From the NCBI GenBank assembly GCA_002084865.1, contig NBMG01000023.1, forward strand, positions 1 through 14,236: DNA of 14,236 nt, given 5' to 3'. Each line of letters begins with the position of its first letter. Position 1 is the stretch's first letter. This stretch comes from Candidatus Atribacteria bacterium 4572_76. GTDB lineage: Bacteria; Atribacterota; Phoenicimicrobiia; Phoenicimicrobiales; Phoenicimicrobiaceae. Of the stretch, positions 1 through 6,401 are shown piece by piece. The position numbers were made by a program, and so were the translations under genes. The notes beneath the pieces are model-generated. The model was given only the letters and a program-made list of their open reading frames with translations. It searched no databases and was not told where the DNA came from.

Positions 1-264
1 GATAATGGCAAGTATTCTCTCTTAATGGGGCACGCCCATAGTGTGCAAGGCCCCCAAACAAGCGGAACATATCTATGGGTAGAAGTGAATGACTGGCCTT
101 TATGGGAAGAGAGATTTATTCGTGGTCCCTACATCCATCATATTGCCGGTATTTACGGAAAATTTGCCCCGGTACTCTATGAAGCTTGTCGTTATATCCC
201 CGAATTAATACCAGATGCGGTAGAACCCAGCGAAGAAGAATTAAAGAAATGGTTAAGAGAATAG
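1..264 (+). CDS. L-fucose isomerase-like protein, C-terminal end (5' partial)
   Basis: The frame is open from the first base, so the start codon lies upstream. The visible 87 residues run from DNGKYSLLMGHAH through TYLWVEVNDWPLWEE and RGPYIHHIAGIYG to an acidic, proline-containing tail (PDAVEPSEEEL). This pattern resembles the C-terminal part of the L-fucose/L-arabinose isomerase-like family (COG2407 type), recalled from memory; such enzymes interconvert aldoses and ketoses in the cytoplasm. The active-site residues of these isomerases lie mostly upstream and are not visible. The methionine at base 25 is internal and not the start. The next gene, a second putative sugar isomerase, follows after 42 bases on the same strand, so an operon is likely. 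Assignment rests on a short segment and could be another protein of the same fold. Confidence 0.55.
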   Translation, partial: DNGKYSLLMGHAHSVQGPQTSGTYLWVEVNDWPLWEERFIRGPYIHHIAGIYGKFAPVLYEACRYIPELIPDAVEPSEEELKKWLRE

Positions 265-306
265 CGGCAATATTTTAATATAGTTTAATAAGAAGGGTAT
301 GTCAGG

Positions 307-1407
307 ATGAAAAAAAACAATATAGGAATTATTCAGATTCTTCCCACCAGGGTATTCAGGGTTTATAAAGGTGGATATCTTCTGGAAAAATTTAGAGGCA
401 AAAAAAATCCTCAAGATTCTGATTATCCTGAAGATTGGATTCTCTCTATGGTGAAGGCAATACAGCCTTATGGCATATCTAATGAGAGTATTTCAAGAGT
501 TAAATCTATTAAAGGTATAGACAATTTAGAGGAGCTGATAAAGCATTTTTCGGAAGATATCTTGGGCAAAGAACATATAAAACGATTTGGAAATTCCTTA
601 AATCTTTTAGTAAAACTTCTGGATTCCTCCATTCGACTTCCCCTGCAAGCTCATCCCAGTAAAATATTTTCCCGAAAATATTTAAATTCTGATTTTGGAA
701 AAGCAGAAGCCTGGTATATCCTCGCCACCAGAAAGATTGGAAAGGAGAATCCCTATGTGCTTATAGGATTTAGACCTGGCATCAATAAAGACATAATGAA
801 AAAGCTGGTAGAAAAACAAGATATTAAAGGGATGGTTTACTTTATGCACAAAGTAGAAGTAAAGCAAGGAGATGCTATCTTTGTAGCCCCGGGCATTCCT
901 CATGCTATCGGAGAAGGAGTTTTTATGGTAGAGACTCAGGAACCAACAGATTTTACTCTTTCGATAGAAAAGAAAATAGGTGTCCAAATATTAAAGGAAA
1001 AAGATTGTCATATAGGTTTGGGTTGGGATAGAGCATTAGATATATTTGATTATCAAGGATATTCTCTTGCTGAAGTCAAAGAGAAATATTGTATAAAAAA
1101 AGAGTTATTGATTTCTAATAAAGGAGGAAAGCTTTACAGATTAAATGGTGGAGAATATATGAAATCTTGTTTTGAAATAATGTTATTGGAAAAAGCAAAA
1201 GATATAGAATTATCCTTTGAAGGAAGATTTGCCTCCATAGTGATTACCGGAGGAGAAGGAATAATATCTACAAATATCGGAGACTTTGAAGTAAAAGAGG
1301 GAGGGACTTATATGATCCCTGCCTCAATAGGAAAGCATAAATATATTGCTACCAAAGAGAGTTTAACTGTAGTCATTTCCCTCCCCCCTATTTTCTCAAC
1401 CATCTAA
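307..1407 (+). CDS. Mannose-6-phosphate isomerase class I-like (cupin)
   Basis: The 366-residue protein carries the hallmarks of type I phosphomannose isomerase, a zinc cupin that interconverts mannose 6-phosphate and fructose 6-phosphate. LQAHPSK (residues 113-119) supplies the Gln-x-His metal ligands Q114 and H116. KAEAWYIL (132-139) supplies the metal-binding Glu134. GDAIFVAPGIPHAIGEG (188-204) supplies His199, followed by VETQEPTDFT. Length lies between the short Bacillus forms (about 315) and the long E. coli form (about 390). The ATG is preceded by GAAGGG at 292-297. No N-terminal signal is seen, so it should be cytoplasmic. It follows the isomerase-like gene by 42 bases and precedes the sugar transporter. 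Activity on another phosphorylated or free sugar is possible, because family members with this fold differ in substrate. Confidence 0.82.
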   Translation: MKKNNIGIIQILPTRVFRVYKGGYLLEKFRGKKNPQDSDYPEDWILSMVKAIQPYGISNESISRVKSIKGIDNLEELIKHFSEDILGKEHIKRFGNSLNLLVKLLDSSIRLPLQAHPSKIFSRKYLNSDFGKAEAWYILATRKIGKENPYVLIGFRPGINKDIMKKLVEKQDIKGMVYFMHKVEVKQGDAIFVAPGIPHAIGEGVFMVETQEPTDFTLSIEKKIGVQILKEKDCHIGLGWDRALDIFDYQGYSLAEVKEKYCIKKELLISNKGGKLYRLNGGEYMKSCFEIMLLEKAKDIELSFEGRFASIVITGGEGIISTNIGDFEVKEGGTYMIPASIGKHKYIATKESLTVVISLPPIFSTI

Positions 1408-1417
1408 CTCTCTTCTC

Positions 1418-1437
1418 ATTACTTATTACTTATTACT
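1418..1437. repeat. Short tandem repeat, ATTACTT x about 2.9
   Basis: Three consecutive copies of a 7-base unit (the last lacks one base) lie just after the phosphomannose isomerase-like gene. No function is apparent. It is recorded because slippage there could shift the spacing between the gene end and the downstream regulatory region. Confidence 0.5.
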
Positions 1438-1465
1438 GTACTTTACTCGATAGTGTTTCAACTCA

Positions 1466-1485
1466 ATAGTTTATTAAAATACTAT
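1466..1485. promoter_or_regulatory. Candidate operator palindrome overlapping the -35
   Basis: ATAGT (1466-1470) and its complement ACTAT (1481-1485) flank an A/T-rich 10-base centre that is itself largely palindromic. A further ATAGT lies at 1450-1454, sixteen bases upstream of the first. TAGTGTTT (1451-1458) also has its exact complement AAACACTA at 1516-1523, so the repeats bracket the predicted promoter. Overlap with the putative -35 would suit a repressor. The A/T-rich style is reminiscent of operators of ROK-family sugar regulators, but no regulator gene is present in the window and this is only a candidate. Confidence 0.35.
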
Positions 1486-1513
1486 GGCATTTTTTAAATG
1501 AATGCAGTATAAT
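1484..1513 (+). promoter_or_regulatory. Candidate sigma-70-type promoter for the sugar ABC operon
   Basis: A perfect -10 hexamer TATAAT (1508-1513) is preceded after 18 bases by ATGGCA (1484-1489), which matches four of six positions of the -35 consensus. Transcription would start near 1520, leaving a leader of about 134 bases before the binding-protein start at 1654. It is the only good promoter match in this 246-bp gap, but A/T-rich DNA gives chance -10 matches. Confidence 0.45.
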
Positions 1514-1534
1514 TAAAACACTAAACTTTAATTT

Positions 1535-1560
1535 TAAAATACTTGAGCTTAGATATTTTA
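1535..1560. promoter_or_regulatory. 26-bp imperfect palindrome in the predicted leader
   Basis: TAAAATA (1535-1541) and TATTTTA (1554-1560) form perfect 7-base arms around a 12-base centre containing GAGCTTAG. It lies just downstream of the predicted start of transcription, so it could be a downstream operator or a weak RNA hairpin. The same arms recur at 9509-9526 with a 4-base centre. A/T-rich composition makes chance occurrence plausible. Confidence 0.3.
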
Positions 1561-1653
1561 ATGGAAAAGGGGGGATGTGTATTTTTTTTAAATAAAAGAT
1601 ATTTCTAAATTTCTAAGAGAATAAATATTTTAATCAAAAGGAGGTATTACGAT

Positions 1654-2907
1654 ATGTTTCGTAGAATTTTTGTAATTACGGTCTTGATTTTTATGGTAAG
1701 TGTATTTTTTGCAATCCCTACCTTTGCTAATAATCTTAAGGGTGTTCTGGAGATTAACAGCTGGTGGACAGCAGGTGGTGAGGCAGAAGGTCTGAATGCT
1801 TTATTTGAAATCTATAGGGCTAAATATCCCGATGTAGAGGTTATCAATGCTACGGTAGCCGGTGGAGCAGGAACAAATGCTAAAGCTGTTTTTAAAACCC
1901 GGATGCTCGGTGGAGATCCACCGGATACTTTTCAGGTTCATGCCGGACATGAATTAATCGATACCTGGGTTGTGCCAGGGTATATGCAGCCATTAACTGA
2001 TATTTATAAATCCGAGGGCTGGACCGAAGCTATGCCTCAAGGTGTACTGGATATCGTTTCTTATCAGGGAGATTATTGGTCTGTCCCGGTAAATATCCAT
2101 CGTTCTAATGTACTATGGTTCAATAAGAGTATATTTGATAAGTACAAGATTACCCCCCCTCGTACCTTTAATCAATTCTTTGATGTATGTGATGAATTAA
2201 AAACAAAAGGGGTAGTTCCTTTTGTTATGGGTACAAAAGGTGGTTGGGAAGCTGGCCATGTATTCGAATCTATCCTGTTAGGAAAACTTGGGGCAAATGA
2301 TTATAATGGCTTGTGGACCGGGGAAGTGAAGTGGTCAGACCCCAGAGTCACCGATGCATTGGAAACATTTGCTAAAATGGTCTCTTACTTAAATACTGAC
2401 CATTCTGCTCTTACTTGGGATGAGGCCGGACAGTACTTACTAAAAGAGAAAGGTGCAATGATGATTATGGGAGACTGGACTAATGGTTGGTTTATGTCAG
2501 TTGGGTTTGAAGATTATGGCTGGGCTCCTCCTCCTAATACCGAAGGTATCTTTTTAGCTCTTTCTGATAGTTTTGCTTTGCCTAAAGGCTGTAAAAATCA
2601 AGAAAATGTTATAGCCTGGCTCAAAGTTCTTGGTTCCAAAGAAGGGCAATACAGTTTTAATAAAGCCAAAGGCTCAATTCCAGCAAGAACAGATGTAGAT
2701 ATTAGTGATTACAATGATTACCTGAAATCAGCTGCGAGAGATTGGCAAAGGGATGCTATTTCCCCCAGTGTAATGCATGGAGCAGCAGCCAGTGAAGGTT
2801 GGACCACAGAGTATAAAGATACAATAAGCTTGTTTGTATCAAGACCGGATGTTTCCTATACTCAGAAAGTACTTGTAACAGCTGCTGAAGAGTATCTTAA
2901 AAAATAG
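1654..2907 (+). CDS. Sugar ABC transporter substrate-binding protein (glucose/mannose type)
   Basis: This 417-residue family 1 extracellular solute-binding protein delivers a sugar to the two permeases encoded next. Residues 1-25 form a signal peptide: basic MFRR, a hydrophobic core, then PTFA before N26. There is no cysteine for lipid attachment, so it is probably a free periplasmic protein. The mature part (INSWWTAGGEAEGL, GGAGTNAKAVFKTRMLGGD, DTFQVHAG, SVPVNIHRSN, LSDSFALPKG, GSKEGQYSFN) closely follows the Thermus thermophilus glucose/mannose-binding protein and the Pseudomonas GtsA type as I recall them. The ATG at 1654 has a near-ideal ribosome site, AAGGAGGT at 1638-1645, consistent with a highly expressed binding protein. 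Glucose or mannose is the most likely ligand, but binding residues were not checked against a structure and other hexoses or pentoses remain possible. Confidence 0.88.
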   Translation: MFRRIFVITVLIFMVSVFFAIPTFANNLKGVLEINSWWTAGGEAEGLNALFEIYRAKYPDVEVINATVAGGAGTNAKAVFKTRMLGGDPPDTFQVHAGHELIDTWVVPGYMQPLTDIYKSEGWTEAMPQGVLDIVSYQGDYWSVPVNIHRSNVLWFNKSIFDKYKITPPRTFNQFFDVCDELKTKGVVPFVMGTKGGWEAGHVFESILLGKLGANDYNGLWTGEVKWSDPRVTDALETFAKMVSYLNTDHSALTWDEAGQYLLKEKGAMMIMGDWTNGWFMSVGFEDYGWAPPPNTEGIFLALSDSFALPKGCKNQENVIAWLKVLGSKEGQYSFNKAKGSIPARTDVDISDYNDYLKSAARDWQRDAISPSVMHGAAASEGWTTEYKDTISLFVSRPDVSYTQKVLVTAAEEYLKK

Positions 2908-2921
2908 ATGAATAGTAGTAG

Positions 2922-2957
2922 GTCTTTCAGGAGCATTTTTTAGTGCTCCTGAAAGAC
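2922..2957 (+). terminator. Intergenic stem-loop between binding protein and permease genes
   Basis: GTCTTTCAGGAGCA (2922-2935) pairs perfectly with TGCTCCTGAAAGAC (2944-2957). Two further pairs can form inside, leaving a T-rich loop. No run of T follows the stem (TGAATTAATT), so it is a poor full terminator. Its place just after the binding-protein gene fits the well-known arrangement in which a hairpin protects the upstream message or partly limits read-through, giving more binding protein than permease. The ribosome site of the next gene (AGGAG, 2970-2974) lies just downstream. Confidence 0.75.
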
Positions 2958-2983
2958 TGAATTAATTAGAGGAGAAATAGCCT

Positions 2984-3874
2984 ATGCAAATAAAAGGAGA
3001 TAAGTGGACGCCCATCTTATTTATTACCCCTTCTATAGTGGCAATTGGTATTTTTATTTATGGTTTTATAGGGTGGACTAGCTTTATATCTTTTACTAAA
3101 TGGAATAATGTTCTTCCCGACTATACCCTGGTAGGATTTGAAAATTATCGAAAATTATTTGCCAATATGCGCTTTCAGATAGACCTTCATAACACCCTCG
3201 TCTTTACAGTTATTTTTGTTACCTCTTGTTTGCTAATTGGCTTGTTATTGGCTGTGCTAATTGATCAGCGTATTAAGGGTGAAGGTATATTTCGTAATCT
3301 ATTCTTATTGCCTATGGCACTTTCATTTATCGTTAGCGGAGTAATCTGGCACTGGCTTTTTAATCCGGGAAGCATTCAAATGGGCAATATCGGAGTTAAT
3401 CAGTTATTTGAAAAGGTAGGACTGAATTTTCTTATCTGTGGCTGGTATACTGATCCCAATATAGGGATTAAAGCTGTTGCTATTGCTGCTATCTGGCAGT
3501 TTTCTGGCTATACCATGGCTTTGTATCTCGCCGGATTAAAAGGCATACCTTTGGAATTACGAGAAGCAGCAGCAATAGATGGCGCCAGTAAATGGAAAAT
3601 ATTTTATTATATTACTCTCCCTTTTCTTAGGCCTATTACTTTTGGAGCTATTATTATTTTGGGACATATTTCCCTTAAGATATTTGATTTAATAGTAGCT
3701 ATGACTGGAAGTGGTCCGGCTTTTTCTTCTGATGTCCCGGCTTTCTTTATGTATGACACAACTTTTAGAGGAAATCACTTTGCTCAAGGAGCAAGTATTG
3801 CCATTATATTGTTACTATTAGTATCTTTACTAATTATTCCTTATCTTATAACCACATTCCGTAAAGAGGCATAG
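2984..3874 (+). CDS. Sugar ABC transporter permease, MalF type
   Basis: The 296-residue inner-membrane protein has the hydrophobic profile of a binding-protein-dependent permease with about six spans, the first at roughly residues 10-36. The cytoplasmic EAA loop that docks the ATPase is clear: ELREAAAIDGASKWKIF (191-207) followed by ITLPFLRP (210-217), with the conserved Ala and Gly in place. It lacks the long periplasmic insert of enteric MalF, as most sugar permeases of this family do. The ATG follows AGGAG at 2970-2974. It is followed after two bases by a MalG-type permease, with which it should form the heterodimeric channel for the binding protein encoded at 1654-2907. Confidence 0.93.
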   Translation: MQIKGDKWTPILFITPSIVAIGIFIYGFIGWTSFISFTKWNNVLPDYTLVGFENYRKLFANMRFQIDLHNTLVFTVIFVTSCLLIGLLLAVLIDQRIKGEGIFRNLFLLPMALSFIVSGVIWHWLFNPGSIQMGNIGVNQLFEKVGLNFLICGWYTDPNIGIKAVAIAAIWQFSGYTMALYLAGLKGIPLELREAAAIDGASKWKIFYYITLPFLRPITFGAIIILGHISLKIFDLIVAMTGSGPAFSSDVPAFFMYDTTFRGNHFAQGASIAIILLLLVSLLIIPYLITTFRKEA

Positions 3875-3876
3875 AG

Positions 3877-4722
3877 ATGAAAATATCCGTAACCCGTCTT
3901 TTAATCTATATTATATTAGCTATATTTACCATTTTTTATATTATTCCAATGTATATAATGATTGCAACCGGAATGAAGAGTTTTGCCGAGGTTAGTCTTG
4001 ATACTATGTGGAATCTGCCCCTTAGTTTGAATTTTAATAGCTTTTCCCTTGCCTGGGTAGGGAGCATAAAACAAGGATTTCGTGGTCTTTCGGGAAGTTT
4101 TTTTAACAGTGTGCTGTTGGTGATACCGGCTACTATAATTTCAGCTCTGTTTGGTTCGTTAAATGGTTATGTTTTAACCAAATGGCGATTCTATGGTTCG
4201 GATTTAATCTTTACTATGATTTTATTCGGGATGTTTATCCCTTATCAAAGCATTGTTATTCCCTTGGTACTTACTCTGCAGAAATTACATGTTTATGGGA
4301 CAATTCCCGGATTAATTTTAGTCCACGTGATCTACGGAATACCTATAAGCACCTTAATCTTTCGTAATTACTACATTACAGTTCCCACAGAAATGATAGA
4401 AGCCTCTAAGATAGATGGGGCAAATTTTTTCGGTATATACAGATGGGTAATTTTTCCTTTATCTACACCTGGTTTTGCCGTGGCCATGATCTGGCAGTTC
4501 ACTTCTATCTGGAATGATTTTCTTTTCGGTTTGATTGTAACACCTAATCCGGCATCCCAACCCATCACTGTAGCCTTAAATAATTTAGCAGGAAGTTATA
4601 TTGTCCAGTGGAATGTTCAAATAGCCGGTGCACTTCTTACCGCTTTGCCTCCAATATTGGTTTACATATTCTTGGGAAAGTTCTTCTTGAGGGGTTTGAT
4701 GCAAGGTTCCTTAAAAGGTTAA
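3877..4722 (+). CDS. Sugar ABC transporter permease, MalG type
   Basis: The 281-residue inner-membrane protein is the second permease of the importer. It has an N-terminal span at about residues 7-30 and the EAA loop TEMIEASKIDGANFFGIY (171-188) followed by RWVIFPLSTPG. The C-terminal FFLRGLMQGSLKG ending is characteristic of the MalG/UgpE group. Only two bases separate it from the upstream stop codon, and its likely ribosome site (AAAGAGG, 3863-3869) lies inside the upstream gene, so translation is probably coupled. No ATP-binding subunit follows: the next gene is a kinase after about 170 bases. The importer must therefore borrow an ATPase encoded elsewhere, as MsmK/UgpC-type shared ATPases do in other bacteria. 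Confidence 0.93.
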   Translation: MKISVTRLLIYIILAIFTIFYIIPMYIMIATGMKSFAEVSLDTMWNLPLSLNFNSFSLAWVGSIKQGFRGLSGSFFNSVLLVIPATIISALFGSLNGYVLTKWRFYGSDLIFTMILFGMFIPYQSIVIPLVLTLQKLHVYGTIPGLILVHVIYGIPISTLIFRNYYITVPTEMIEASKIDGANFFGIYRWVIFPLSTPGFAVAMIWQFTSIWNDFLFGLIVTPNPASQPITVALNNLAGSYIVQWNVQIAGALLTALPPILVYIFLGKFFLRGLMQGSLKG

Positions 4723-4834
4723 CTTATATAAATTAGCAAGAATAATGTAAAAGTTTTCGAATATATTCTTAATACTTCAAAACCTTAAAAGCCATCATTT
4801 TAGAAGTTGGCAGTTTAATTAAAATAGATAAAAA

Positions 4835-4847
4835 TATAATCTATAAT
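4835..4847 (+). promoter_or_regulatory. Two overlapping -10-like hexamers upstream of the kinase
   Basis: TATAAT occurs at 4835-4840 and again at 4842-4847 in the 169-base gap before the kinase. A good -35-like TTGGCA stands at 4807-4812, but 22 or 29 bases away, which is too far for an ordinary promoter. No convincing terminator is seen after 4722, so the kinase could also be reached by read-through from the transporter operon. Confidence 0.25.
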
Positions 4848-4891
4848 AGCGGAATGATAAAATTAAAGATTAGTGTGTGAAGGGAATAAAG

Positions 4892-6400
4892 ATGGATTAT
4901 CTGTTAGGTATAGATATCGGCACTTCCGGAACCAAGGGAGTGCTTATGGACAGAGAAGGTAAAATTTTTACCCGGGCAGGAAGAGAATATTCAATAGATA
5001 TACCTCAGCCGGGCTGGGCAGAACAGGACCCTAAAATGTGGTGGGAAGCAACTACTCGGGTAATAAGAGAAGTATTAAAAAAATCAGAGGTTAACCCCCA
5101 ACAGATTAGGGGGATAGGACTGTCAGGACAGATGCATGGCACTGTCTTTTTGGATAAGAATTTACAACCTTTTCGTCCGGCTATCATCTGGGCAGACCAG
5201 AGGAGCAGCTCTCAATGTGAATCTATTTATCGTAAAATCGGGAAAGAGCGATTGGCTGAGCTGACCGGGAGCCCGATAGCTACCGGGTTTATGTGCAGCA
5301 CTCTTTTGTGGATGAAAGAGAATCAGCCGGAAGAATTTAATCAAATATATAAAGTAATTTTAGCTAAAGATTATATCCGCTATAAATTAACCGGAAATTT
5401 AGGAGTAGAGGTTACTGATGCCTCTAGCACTCTGTTACTGGATATAAAAAGAAGATGCTGGTCAGAAGAGTTGTTGGATATTCTTGGTCTTCCGCTTGAC
5501 ATTCTTTCGGAAGAAGTTCATGAATCTCAAGAAGTGGCTGGTTATCTGCTCGCAGAGGCAGCAAGAGATACCGGATTATTAGAAGGAATCCCGGTAGTTT
5601 ATGGGGGTGGAGATCAATCGATGCAGGCAGTCGGTAACGGAATAATCAGACCGGGAATTCTCTCTTCTACTATCGGGACAGGCGGGCAACTATTTATTAC
5701 TGTGGATAAGTTCACCTATGATTCCAAGTTAAGAATTCATACTTTTTGTCATGCTATACCTGATAGCTATCACTTGTTGGGGGCCATTCTTTCCGCAGGG
5801 TTATCTTTAAAATGGTTGAGGGAGAATATACTATATACCCCCGATTCTTATCGTATATTTGATGAGGAAGTGGAAAAAATTAGTGCGGGGAGTGAAGACA
5901 TAATTTTTCTTCCTTATCTTTTAGGAGAGAGGTCTCCTTATATGAACCCCCAGGCCAAAGGAGTATTTTTCGGGCTCAGTCTAAAACATCACCGAGCTCA
6001 TATGATTAGAGCAGTTATGGAAGGAGTAGTTTTTGCTTTAAGGGATTGTCTGGAGGTCTTTGAAGAGTTAGGGATTAAAATTGAGCAGGTAATTGTCTCT
6101 GGAGGAGGGGCAAAAAGTAGGGTCTGGAGACAGATGCAAGCCGATATTTTTCACAAAGAGTTATTCATGGCCCAATCCACAGAACAAGCGGCAATGGGAG
6201 CTGCCATATTAGCCGGGGTAGGAGTAGGAATATATAAAGACGTGGAAAATGGATGTAAAAAAGTAGTAAAATTAAAAGAAGAAAAAATAAAACCAATTCC
6301 TGAAAATGTCGATATTTACCATAAACAATTCAAGATTTATAAATCTTTATATCGGGATTTAAAAGGAGATTTTAAGAGATTGGAAGGGAAGGCAGTGTAG
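4892..6400 (+). CDS. FGGY-family carbohydrate kinase, xylulokinase-like
   Basis: This cytoplasmic ATP-dependent sugar kinase begins with the phosphate-binding motif LLGIDIGTSGTKG. GLSGQMHG (residues 76-83) and ADQRS (101-105) are typical of xylulokinases. GGGDQSMQAVGNG contains the probable catalytic base Asp241. The C-terminal signature VSGGGAKSRVWRQMQADIF is complete. The length of 502 residues fits XylB-like enzymes (about 480-510). I chose the ATG at 4892 over an in-frame GTG at 4877 because GAAGGGA (4879-4885) is well spaced for it and the protein then begins like its family. Only one base separates its stop from the start of the glycyl radical enzyme gene, implying a shared message and possibly a shared pathway. 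D-xylulose is the default substrate, but FGGY kinases with these motifs also phosphorylate other ketoses and polyols. Confidence 0.9.
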   Translation: MDYLLGIDIGTSGTKGVLMDREGKIFTRAGREYSIDIPQPGWAEQDPKMWWEATTRVIREVLKKSEVNPQQIRGIGLSGQMHGTVFLDKNLQPFRPAIIWADQRSSSQCESIYRKIGKERLAELTGSPIATGFMCSTLLWMKENQPEEFNQIYKVILAKDYIRYKLTGNLGVEVTDASSTLLLDIKRRCWSEELLDILGLPLDILSEEVHESQEVAGYLLAEAARDTGLLEGIPVVYGGGDQSMQAVGNGIIRPGILSSTIGTGGQLFITVDKFTYDSKLRIHTFCHAIPDSYHLLGAILSAGLSLKWLRENILYTPDSYRIFDEEVEKISAGSEDIIFLPYLLGERSPYMNPQAKGVFFGLSLKHHRAHMIRAVMEGVVFALRDCLEVFEELGIKIEQVIVSGGGAKSRVWRQMQADIFHKELFMAQSTEQAAMGAAILAGVGVGIYKDVENGCKKVVKLKEEKIKPIPENVDIYHKQFKIYKSLYRDLKGDFKRLEGKAV

Positions 6401-6401
6401 A

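Noticed and set aside
682..987. Antisense reading frame of about 100 codons inside the phosphomannose isomerase-like gene
   Set aside because: It lies opposite conserved coding sequence with clear family motifs and has no recognisable protein features. Similar antisense or alternate-frame openings inside the MalG-type permease, kinase, oxidoreductase and orphan binding-protein genes were dismissed for the same reason.
1575..1595. Six-codon leader reading frame (MCIFFK) upstream of the sugar-binding protein
   Set aside because: The G run is directly adjacent to the ATG with no spacing, and the peptide shows no attenuation features; chance is likely.
4877..4891. GTG at 4877 as kinase start
   Set aside because: It overlaps the ribosome site serving the ATG at 4892 and adds five residues before the conserved LLGIDIGT start.
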